Assembly: GCA_021286645.1 (NCBI GenBank)
Contig: JAJTBZ010000096.1
Coordinates: forward strand, 1 to 48,368
Length of the DNA: 48,368 nucleotides
Source: Ignavibacteria bacterium
Lineage (GTDB): Bacteria > Bacteroidota > Ignavibacteria > Ignavibacteriales > Ignavibacteriaceae
Direction of reading: 5' to 3'
In this document: positions 36,612 to 44,290 of the stretch, one piece after another
How positions within the stretch are numbered: the first letter of the stretch is position 1
Layout of the letters: the number at the start of each line of letters is the position of its first letter
Notes under the pieces: model-generated
Database searches by the model: none
Seen by the model: the letters and a program-made list of their open reading frames with translations, nothing else
Told to the model about the DNA's origin: nothing
Position numbers and translations under genes: made by a program

Positions 36612-38480
36612 TTAACTTGGTCTGTCAAAATCAATTAAATAAATACGCGACTCTCCTGATTTCATACCTGAAATAAACATATCCAATTTGCGAGTCTGTG
36701 GATTATACCGATACTCAGGTAATGGAGTACCAATAATTTCAGAAGATATTACCACGTTCCGGATAGCAAGTTGCAGGTCTATAGTCAAATTAAATCCTTG
36801 CATCACTTCCATACCCGAATTTGATAAAGTTACCGCTACACGGGTCGGGCTGCGTGGCTCTACACGCATTTCGATTTTATTTCTCTGAGTCCACCATTTA
36901 TGTAAATCTTCAACAGAAGTTACCCAAACACCTCTCTGCCTCAGGGAATCGACCAAAGAACTTAAAACATTTATATTTTCCGGGTTACCCTGCAAGCCTG
37001 AATGAGGCTTGAACACAAAGAGGCCGCCCTCGAAAATAACCTTTTCAATATCCTCATTGTATGTATACATTTGAAATTCCGGTTGAACTAGCCCGAGATC
37101 ACGGATAACTTCATAATCATCGCGAGCAGTTTTGGAACATATAATTAGAGGCTTATCGCCTTTAATTACTGTTTTGGGAACCGAGCGGTCGAGCATTGAA
37201 TCAGACATAACCAACTTAAACCCGGCTTTAGCAGCCGATGCCAGAGTACGGTCGTCGAATAACCCGAAAGCCGGTAAGATTGACGACGGGTTATACCCAA
37301 TTACCGCGCGCAGCTTATCTGAAGCTGTTTTTATTTTTTCAAGCTGTGTATTAATATCGTTAAGTTTATTTACGGTATCATTTACTGATGCCAAATAGCC
37401 GATATCAACGATAGCCCCGATTTCACCTTTTTGCGCAATCTGTTTAACAAACATTGGATTGTTTTCCGAGAGAGTCGGGTCGATAAAATATGTACCTCTC
37501 ACACCTTTGGACCGTAGTAGTGAGGCCATAGCAAGTAGGTTTGCGCCTGAAGGATCAGTTTGGACGGGTGTAATAATTGCTGCAGCCGTATACTTACCCG
37601 GCCAGTCCTGCAAACTAACAATGGGGCGGTAGAGCAGCCAGTCAATAGCATTATGAACAAGCCGATCCAAGTAGATATTTCCATCCTGAGAGCTGACTAC
37701 AGAGTTTAATTCAAAGCCAAACCACACGAACCTACCAGTTCCGTATGTACCATTAACAATACCCGCTGTTTTCAGCAAACCTTCACGAACCAGAGCGGTA
37801 TCGCGTTTATAATTAAACCAGTATGAAACCTGCGAAGTACGTGGTTCTAAAACTTCAACGGCAATAGGCATATCCCACGTTGCGACACGCATTGGATAAC
37901 CCGTAGGAATGTTTGCTGTTAATGGTGAGCCGCCGCGGAGTGTAAGAAGGCGGGTTATTTCCTCTTTGCGAATTTCTTTTGTAAATTTAATTCCGAATAC
38001 TTCTGAGAAAAATTCCCAACCACGCCATTTTTTATTATTGGAGAAAGAACTGGTGCCTGCAGTTGCGAATACTGAACCACCCCGTTCAATAAATTTTTTA
38101 AGATTACTTACTTCATCATCAGAAAGAGATTTAGCACCGGGCAACACAAGAAGATTATTCTCAAAAATTCTACCGGCATGTAAATCGGAATCGTGTATTA
38201 TGCGATACGGAAGTTTGTATTGGTCAAGGAACCTTTTCCACGTAGTAACGTTGTCATTAACCCACGTGCTTCCTTCAGGCAGCATAACTTCTGTATTATC
38301 TGAGTACAGAATGGCGATTTTAAATTCTTCACTTTTTTTGAAAACAGATCCAAACGGCAGTGATGAAAGATTTTCACTAAACTCAAACCTGCCATACACA
38401 CCCTTCAGGATGTACACATAGGTTAACAGCGAAATCAGAAGAATTAAAACTCCTGAACCAACCAGCAAAAGGGAATTCAT
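36612..38480 (-). CDS. Membrane-anchored protein with class I GATase-like and degenerate polysaccharide-deacetylase-like domains
   Basis: This protein of about 622 residues has one N-terminal TM (about 4-24) and is otherwise predicted to be extracytoplasmic. Residues about 50-300 resemble a glutamine-amidotransferase/ThuA-like fold (FKIAILYSDN, LLVLPGAKSLSDDEV, FIERGGSVFATAG) without a clear catalytic Cys-His-Glu. Residues about 300-540 follow the NodB deacetylase layout (VRGTYFIDP, EIGAIVDIGYL, AAKAGFKLVMSD), but the metal-binding Asp-His-His positions are replaced. The last 90 residues are beta-rich. The start at ATG 38480 is chosen because AAGGGG lies upstream; GTG 38510 would overlap the preceding gene. 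It may bind polysaccharide near the adjacent GT2 synthase, or be an inactive PgaB-like partner. Confidence 0.75.
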   Translation of the reverse strand: MNSLLLVGSGVLILLISLLTYVYILKGVYGRFEFSENLSSLPFGSVFKKSEEFKIAILYSDNTEVMLPEGSTWVNDNVTTWKRFLDQYKLPYRIIHDSDLHAGRIFENNLLVLPGAKSLSDDEVSNLKKFIERGGSVFATAGTSSFSNNKKWRGWEFFSEVFGIKFTKEIRKEEITRLLTLRGGSPLTANIPTGYPMRVATWDMPIAVEVLEPRTSQVSYWFNYKRDTALVREGLLKTAGIVNGTYGTGRFVWFGFELNSVVSSQDGNIYLDRLVHNAIDWLLYRPIVSLQDWPGKYTAAAIITPVQTDPSGANLLAMASLLRSKGVRGTYFIDPTLSENNPMFVKQIAQKGEIGAIVDIGYLASVNDTVNKLNDINTQLEKIKTASDKLRAVIGYNPSSILPAFGLFDDRTLASAAKAGFKLVMSDSMLDRSVPKTVIKGDKPLIICSKTARDDYEVIRDLGLVQPEFQMYTYNEDIEKVIFEGGLFVFKPHSGLQGNPENINVLSSLVDSLRQRGVWVTSVEDLHKWWTQRNKIEMRVEPRSPTRVAVTLSNSGMEVMQGFNLTIDLQLAIRNVVISSEIIGTPLPEYRYNPQTRKLDMFISGMKSGESRIYLIDFDRPS

Positions 38481-38486
38481 CGAGAT

Positions 38487-38492
38487 CCCCTT
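38487..38492 (-). promoter_or_regulatory. Ribosome binding site deciding the deacetylase-like gene start
   Basis: AAGGGG on the minus strand is six bases from ATG 38480. The longer reading frame from GTG 38510 would place this element inside the gene. Confidence 0.6.
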
Positions 38493-38500
38493 ATTTCTGA

Positions 38501-38989
38501 TCATCTCCACTTAACTGCTCCCTGTTTTTTTTCTTCTTTCGGAGCAATGTAACCTTCGGAAGTAACCTTACGGAATTTTTGATCTGCCGGGCCTGGTTGA
38601 AATTGCGCCGGACCTGGTTTCTGGATTTCCTGCTGACCCACTACCATACGCTGCGGAGCGGGCGCTGAACCCGGTGTAGGTGTAGTGATGGGTTGTGTAA
38701 TTTGTTTCTGAACAAAAATTGGTTCTACACTCGGTTTGTATGCAGGCGGATTGGGGCGCTCAAACTGACGCACCGGAGCTTTTTGTGTTTGTTCCACTGT
38801 TTGCCGATACTGCTCTACTAAAGCTTCCGGCGTAATTAACTCGGCCTGAATTGTTTGAGGCTGAATTGCCTCTACCTTGGCACCACGCCGTTCACGAATT
38901 TTATACAAAACATATGCACCAATAGCCAAAAAGAATGTGCTTATTGTTGCCATGAGAATAATTGTTGCTAAAATTGGGATTAATTCCAT
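38501..38989 (-). CDS. Small single-TM protein with Pro/Gln-rich tail
   Basis: This 162-residue protein has one N-terminal membrane segment (about 5-29), a basic stop-transfer stretch (YKIRERRG), and then a low-complexity tail rich in Pro, Gln and Ala (about 40-150). It ends in Lys/Glu-rich residues. I recognise no family. It lies 20 bases after the GT2 synthase gene and just before the deacetylase-like gene. This is the place where small accessory subunits occur in other exopolysaccharide synthase operons, such as PgaD beside PgaC. It has no detectable similarity to PgaD by eye. Confidence 0.75.
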   Translation of the reverse strand: MELIPILATIILMATISTFFLAIGAYVLYKIRERRGAKVEAIQPQTIQAELITPEALVEQYRQTVEQTQKAPVRQFERPNPPAYKPSVEPIFVQKQITQPITTPTPGSAPAPQRMVVGQQEIQKPGPAQFQPGPADQKFRKVTSEGYIAPKEEKKQGAVKWR

Positions 38990-39009
38990 ACGTACCTCTT
39001 ATTAAAACT

Positions 39010-40413
39010 CTATGATTGCGATGTTCCAATGCGTTCCAGTTTTCCCCAAGTCATATCGAACCCGAGAAATTCCTCAACTGTTGACATCGCTTTACATATA
39101 TCAATTGACAAAATGAAAAACATCCGGTAAATTAATGCATACGGGATCAGGCGAAATTCTTCTTTTTCCACGGCGACACAATAGAGAGCAGATGTAAGAT
39201 CGAGTAATGCAAGCAGTGCCCACCAGAAAAAAATCAAACTTGAAAGGCCGTACACAAGAGCCACAAAAATGAAAAACAAGTTTGAAAAAATATTCATTGC
39301 CGGCCAAATAAGTGCTTCATAAAACATCGACCACAGAATAATTGAATCGCCAAAATTAATGGTTGGATTAATTAACAGAATTTTATGTTTCCGGATGGCT
39401 TGTAATATACCACGAGTCCAGCGATAACGCTGTTTCAATAACTGCTGCATTTTTTCGGGTGCTTCGGTATATGAAATAGCTCTTGGCTCATAATATATTT
39501 TCCAATTGTGCGCCAATATTTTCAACGTCAGATCGGCATCCTCGGCAAATGTATCGCTGGAATAATAACCCGCGTTTTCAATTGCTTTTTTCCGGAACAA
39601 CCCTATAGGCCCAGGGATGATATTTACCAACTTAAAAAAACTCTGAGCAGCACGTGCCATATTCAAACCTTCGATATACTCAAGGGCCTGTAAATCCGTA
39701 AAAAGTTTACGACGATTAAGCACTTTTACATTGCCTGCCACTGCACCAATTTCAGGATCGGAAAAATGGCGTACGGCCATACGCAAAGTATCATCGGATA
39801 ACTGCGAATCACCATCCATACAAAGTACAATTTCGGCTTTCGAATAACTGATACCGGCATTAAGAGCCCGTGCTTTGCCGCCATTAGGTTTGTTAATAAG
39901 CGAAACTTTTACTTCTGAATAACGTCCCATCTGGTAACCAACCAGAGTTTTTGCTACTGCAGCAGTATCATCTGTAGAACCATCATTTACAATAATAATT
40001 TCATAATTTGAATAGTCAAGTTTCAATAAAGAACCTATCGAATCGGCAATCAACTTTCCTTCATTATAAACCGGAACAATAATGGATACGAACGGATAAT
40101 ATCCCTCAACCACTCCAAATGTATATTTTGTCAGATACAAATAAGCTGCGATAAGAACAACAAAGTAGCGGACCAGGAGGACGGTTAAGAAAATAAATAG
40201 CGAAACCAAAGTGGAGTATTCAAACAAAGAACTCACGGATAGAACTGTATAAGGTAAAGTATACCAAATAATTGCTATCATCAAAGCCGAAACGAAACCT
40301 GAAGAAAAAATCCTCCTGACGATAGTTCTTTTCTTTTCAGAATGGTCGGCAGTAGTAGCTTCAGTATTCTTTACTGTAATTGATGTTTGACGTATTTTTT
40401 GTTTCGCGCTCAT
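39010..40413 (-). CDS. Processive family 2 glycosyltransferase (PgaC/IcaA/NodC-like)
   Basis: This 467-residue inner-membrane polysaccharide synthase has two TM segments near the N terminus (about 38-95), a cytosolic GT-A domain, and further TM segments at about 355-430. The motifs are VPVYNEG (113-119), NDGSTDDT, the D-x-D type DGD (200-202), EDADLTLK (291-298, with the catalytic-base Asp) and QRYRW (328-332). QxxRW is the hallmark of processive beta-glycan synthases such as those making PNAG, cellulose or hyaluronan. The donor sugar cannot be determined. It is probably the catalytic core of the exopolysaccharide genes around it. Confidence 0.92.
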   Translation of the reverse strand: MSAKQKIRQTSITVKNTEATTADHSEKKRTIVRRIFSSGFVSALMIAIIWYTLPYTVLSVSSLFEYSTLVSLFIFLTVLLVRYFVVLIAAYLYLTKYTFGVVEGYYPFVSIIVPVYNEGKLIADSIGSLLKLDYSNYEIIIVNDGSTDDTAAVAKTLVGYQMGRYSEVKVSLINKPNGGKARALNAGISYSKAEIVLCMDGDSQLSDDTLRMAVRHFSDPEIGAVAGNVKVLNRRKLFTDLQALEYIEGLNMARAAQSFFKLVNIIPGPIGLFRKKAIENAGYYSSDTFAEDADLTLKILAHNWKIYYEPRAISYTEAPEKMQQLLKQRYRWTRGILQAIRKHKILLINPTINFGDSIILWSMFYEALIWPAMNIFSNLFFIFVALVYGLSSLIFFWWALLALLDLTSALYCVAVEKEEFRLIPYALIYRMFFILSIDICKAMSTVEEFLGFDMTWGKLERIGTSQS

Positions 40414-40557
40414 TACTTCACTTCTTGTTTACTCTTGTATGATTGCAACTATTATGCCATACAGATTATCACGTATTTTCGATAAATTGATAGAAAAGTA
40501 CATAAATTTATTTCAGAATGAGACATATTACCAATAGTACCGTCTCATTATAGAACA

Positions 40558-40590
40558 CAAAAACCCACTATAATACGTGGGTCTTTGTTA
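40558..40590 (-). terminator. Rho-independent terminator after the SGNH hydrolase gene
   Basis: The stem ACCCAC (40563-40568) pairs with GTGGGT (40577-40582) around an 8-base loop, with five A on the plus strand side giving a T tract in the minus transcript. It lies 32 bases past the gene at 40615 and separates it from the GT2 gene. Confidence 0.75.
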
Positions 40591-40614
40591 CATAAAACTT
40601 ATAGGATTTATATC

Positions 40615-41940
40615 CTATTTTTTCATTTCTTTCATCAAAGCTTCAAATAACAAATCTGCCAGTATCTTACCACCCTCTTGTTTCAAATGACAGTAGTCCT
40701 TATTAGCAAGCGGCGGAGTGCTTTCTACCCAATTCACTACCGAGTTTTCTCCTCCCATGGCCTGGAAAGAATTCCAAAATGCCACGTTGTTCTTTTCTGC
40801 TATAGTTTGCTGAGAACGAAGTAATGGAGGAATACCGGAATCGGTCATAAACCTACTGCCCTTTTTAACCGCTTTATCGCTAACACTAATCAGTAAGATA
40901 GATGCCTGAGGGAAAGCCTCACGCAAATGAGATATAACTTTTTCCATCCTGCCTTCGTACCATAGATAGTTGGAGTGCTCAGGAGAAATTACATTAACAC
41001 CAAAATTAATGATGAGCAATTTATAATTCATTAAACTATTAAACTCTTTTAACCGGGCAATCGGAATATCAGTTAACGAAGCCCCGGAATTTCCACGTAT
41101 CGGAAGATTATCCAGATACACACCTTCGCCATTTTCAAAACTAACACCGTAGAAATATCCCCCCTGGCAGTTATTAAAGACATACTTAATGGAAGTTGTT
41201 CCCGAAGGGCAAGTAATATTTAATTCTTTCAGATTTACCGAGGCATCTAAACGTGCAGTTTGTGGCGTAGAACTATTATTCAGATAGTACTGTATTGTTC
41301 CACCGGCGGGAACATTGCTATAAAAAAGCCTGGCAAGGGATAAATTCCGAATGGTTCTGCTTACTTTACCAATCTCGTATTTTACCCAACTACCCTGAAC
41401 AGGTTGATAAACCGCGCCACTTATTCCCAACGGTAGCTTTCCCGGATTCCTTTTTACTATCGAAGATTCTTTCCAATCTTCTGAAAATGATACGACAATT
41501 GAATTTCTCATGCCGAAATCATCGCAGTTAATTGAAATCCACCCTGCTCCATTACCGCCAAATTGTTTTTGAAAATCTTCTCGAAGGTTTTCAGAAATAA
41601 TATCACCAAGAATAATTGAATCGCCCCAATGTGCAATGTGCATTTTTTTTTGCTTAGCCGCGGTAAGCGCTGCAAAAAAACTCTTGAGTTGCTGAGTGTT
41701 GCATGATACCGGGACTTTATTCCCGACAGGAATAAGCATTCCGGCTACTTCACAGTTATCCTTTTCCGAGGGGGATAAGAAATTACTAACCGATAGTTGC
41801 GATTTCTCAGCTCCGTTAACTATACCGGGTGATAAGTAACTGTTTGCAGCGCTGACGGTTGACCGGTCCCCCGCGTACGTGATAAGAAAAGCAAGTCCCA
41901 AAACCCAAAAGAATACATTACGTATTTTACACTGAGCCAT
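40615..41940 (-). CDS. SGNH/GDSL-family hydrolase or acyltransferase, exported
   Basis: This 441-residue protein has an N-terminal signal peptide or anchor (about 8-25). The block I GDS motif has Ser108 in HWGDSIILGD, a block III Asn is in NFGVNVIS, and the catalytic Asp-x2-His is D415-Y-C-H418. The middle part (about 120-300) is beta-rich and carries an inserted carbohydrate-binding-like region. Relatives act on acetyl esters of glycans or peptidoglycan. With GT2, ligase and exporter genes close by, polysaccharide O-acetylation or deacetylation is a reasonable inference. A 271-base gap separates it from the upstream ligase-like gene. Confidence 0.85.
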   Translation of the reverse strand: MAQCKIRNVFFWVLGLAFLITYAGDRSTVSAANSYLSPGIVNGAEKSQLSVSNFLSPSEKDNCEVAGMLIPVGNKVPVSCNTQQLKSFFAALTAAKQKKMHIAHWGDSIILGDIISENLREDFQKQFGGNGAGWISINCDDFGMRNSIVVSFSEDWKESSIVKRNPGKLPLGISGAVYQPVQGSWVKYEIGKVSRTIRNLSLARLFYSNVPAGGTIQYYLNNSSTPQTARLDASVNLKELNITCPSGTTSIKYVFNNCQGGYFYGVSFENGEGVYLDNLPIRGNSGASLTDIPIARLKEFNSLMNYKLLIINFGVNVISPEHSNYLWYEGRMEKVISHLREAFPQASILLISVSDKAVKKGSRFMTDSGIPPLLRSQQTIAEKNNVAFWNSFQAMGGENSVVNWVESTPPLANKDYCHLKQEGGKILADLLFEALMKEMKK

Positions 41941-42211
41941 TATTCCTCGTAAGCTTTATTTATTAATCTATCAAATTCAAACATTTAAATATATCTAATA
42001 AAGATATAACATTTACCGGAAACAGAAAACGTAAAACTAACATGTAAACCTTTATAAGGGGTATAAGTCACACTCGTGTATAATACCGGAAAACCATTTT
42101 GCCATATTTACTTTTAATATCAATGAGTACTATTACTGACAGCCAGGATACGTACGTTTACCGATTAGAAATTATCGTTTTTTGAACATTCCTGATAAAT
42201 AATATCCGGCT
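41941..42211. other. Intergenic region upstream of the SGNH gene
   Basis: These are 271 AT-rich bases without a credible gene. The SGNH promoter should be here. A 28-base dyad (42060-42087) has GGTAT/ATACC ends and an inner ACAC/GTGT pair and could be an operator or part of a weak terminator of the upstream gene. No strong T-tract hairpin follows the ligase-like gene. Confidence 0.35.
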
Positions 42212-44290
42212 TCAATCGATTGAGTTTTCATTTGAACTTATTATAGTTCTCAGACGATACAAAGCAAAAAGCAGACCTATGTCCATCCATATAAAACTTA
42301 TAATAGCATGCCTGCCAAAATTCCATTCGGATAAACCTGCAACGAAAAATGCTACCAGAACCCCCACTATACCCAAGGCATACGGGGCTAAAGTTGCATC
42401 TTTGGAAATGGCAAAAAACATCTTTATGGTTTTATAAAAAAGGAAAAAGCAGAGAGATACAAAAGCAAGGAATCCAAAACCACCCAATGTTGCCAGAATA
42501 TGGAAAAAATTATTATGAAAGTGCCCGCGTACTTCCTTATCTGTCGGGCGCTTATATTTAACGAAATAATCTGCTACGTCAATATCGCCTATCCCGAAAA
42601 TAGGATAATCCTTAAAAATTTTAATGCTGGCGCGCCAAAACGCCAGTCGTGAATAATTAGTGCTGCTATAGGGATCAACAATGCTAAAGAGCTTGTTTTC
42701 AGGACTCCATGCAACAACCAAAGTAGAATCGCTTAAGCAGGCTGTATATTGCCTGTTTAGAGTCGGTTGCGATACAGAAATTTCATTAAAGCTTTTCATT
42801 GCAATATCATACGTAAGAACGGTACCCGGCTCCAGGCACACTACTTTTCCTTTATCTTCTGTAATCCAAAAGATCCCTTTTGATGGATGCGACGCTAAAA
42901 GTTTCACTGAGTCGCGGTCACAGTACAAAATATCCAGGTTCCCTCCCACTACAGCTGCGATTACTCCCTGCCGTACTTCTGCATAAAGTAGTTCCCTCGT
43001 GTTAATCGGTAGTTTCATCGGCTGCTTCACAGGAAGCCCGGAAGAATCCAGCTTATAAACTACTGCATTATCGTTTGGAGTATATAAGAGAAGAAGGCTA
43101 TCACCCATCCCTGACCGTAAGTAATTATTGTATTCCGGCAATTGTGCTATCGGCTTGGCAGGGTTAAATGAATCAAATATTGTTAATCCACTATCAACAT
43201 CGTAATAACATAACCGATTTCGATATGGCATACAGTTTCTTGTATCGCCCGGTGAATAAAACTTATTACCACGAGCAATGAAAGCATTTTGACGAAAGTC
43301 AAGAATCTGGGAACTGGTGTTCAAAGCATACGAACTATAGAGGGAATCATTTAATTTGAAAACTAAAATTAACGGGTCTTGTGTTTGTAAAGCATTAAAT
43401 GGTTTCCCGGATGGATTAACTCCGAATAATCCTTTTCTGTATCCGCTCCAGTAAATAGTAGAATCCTTAACAAAAGGATACCCATTCTTACCCTCGGTTA
43501 CTATTTTTCTACTCAGCGAGGCTACATTACTACGAACCGAATATATGTATATAGCATTTTGATTGCTATCTTTAGCTACAAATACTATTAAAGCCACGAA
43601 AATAAGCAGAGAAAGTATCCATTTGCGTGCAAGCAACAGCATAATTAATCCGCCAACAATAGCAGCCAACCACCCTGTTCGTTTATACGTGCCTAAGAGA
43701 GCTAGAAAAAACACAACACTAAGGAATATATTAATTACCCTGCTTTGCCACCGCTGCCCCCAAATAACAAAAGCAAGAGTCATAAGAAACCCGAATGCAA
43801 ATATCTGGCTGGCTGTAATTACATGTTGAAAAGGTTCCGGCCCGGAGAGGGTTCTGAACATTTCATTTGTAATATAGCTTTTATAAGCAAATCCTATGTA
43901 AATCAATGCAGCTATCGCGGTACAATACAAGACACTCTTATAAAAGAAATTGAGCCGGTCTTTAGAGGTAATAAATGCCGGTATCAGATAGAGAATGGGA
44001 ATTAAAAATGCACGCTTCAGGAAACTGTGCAGTGCCTCAAGATGTTGAGTGCTAAAAATGGCTGATATGAGTACCGCGGCTAAATACCATAGCAAAAGAA
44101 TTTCCAGCCCATTTTTTTGAAATGGATTCTTCCCGGTTTGTTTCCATTGAACAAGAAAGAAAAACAGGGCTCCATAGTACCCAACCTGATTCAAAAAAAT
44201 AGATGTTGCAAGCGAGGCGGTGAAAATAAAAATAAATACTATTTGAGCCTTTACTATGTTTGGGGATTCTGAATTCCAAATGCTTCTCAT
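42212..44290 (-). CDS. O-antigen ligase/polymerase-like (Wzy_C) membrane protein with large periplasmic insert
   Basis: This 692-residue protein has about eight TM segments before residue 240, ending in the arginine-bearing TYKRTGW motif. It resumes the Wzy_C/WaaL signature at about 547-600 (RLAFWRASIKIFKDYPIFGIG, HFHNNFFHILATLG) and ends with three to four TM segments. In between, about residues 241-545 form a hydrophilic beta-rich stretch with repeated strand pairs suggesting a propeller. Family members are typically 400-450 residues, so this is an insertion of about 300. It should polymerise or ligate lipid-linked glycans on the periplasmic side. Its start overlaps the ABC exporter stop (ATGA), and the lipoprotein upstream of that exporter also looks propeller-like. 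Confidence 0.85.
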   Translation of the reverse strand: MRSIWNSESPNIVKAQIVFIFIFTASLATSIFLNQVGYYGALFFFLVQWKQTGKNPFQKNGLEILLLWYLAAVLISAIFSTQHLEALHSFLKRAFLIPILYLIPAFITSKDRLNFFYKSVLYCTAIAALIYIGFAYKSYITNEMFRTLSGPEPFQHVITASQIFAFGFLMTLAFVIWGQRWQSRVINIFLSVVFFLALLGTYKRTGWLAAIVGGLIMLLLARKWILSLLIFVALIVFVAKDSNQNAIYIYSVRSNVASLSRKIVTEGKNGYPFVKDSTIYWSGYRKGLFGVNPSGKPFNALQTQDPLILVFKLNDSLYSSYALNTSSQILDFRQNAFIARGNKFYSPGDTRNCMPYRNRLCYYDVDSGLTIFDSFNPAKPIAQLPEYNNYLRSGMGDSLLLLYTPNDNAVVYKLDSSGLPVKQPMKLPINTRELLYAEVRQGVIAAVVGGNLDILYCDRDSVKLLASHPSKGIFWITEDKGKVVCLEPGTVLTYDIAMKSFNEISVSQPTLNRQYTACLSDSTLVVAWSPENKLFSIVDPYSSTNYSRLAFWRASIKIFKDYPIFGIGDIDVADYFVKYKRPTDKEVRGHFHNNFFHILATLGGFGFLAFVSLCFFLFYKTIKMFFAISKDATLAPYALGIVGVLVAFFVAGLSEWNFGRHAIISFIWMDIGLLFALYRLRTIISSNENSID

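Noticed and set aside
42123-42185. Plus-strand mini-ORF of 20 codons in the ligase-SGNH gap
   Set aside because: It has no Shine-Dalgarno sequence, no recognisable sequence, and a length expected by chance in AT-rich DNA.
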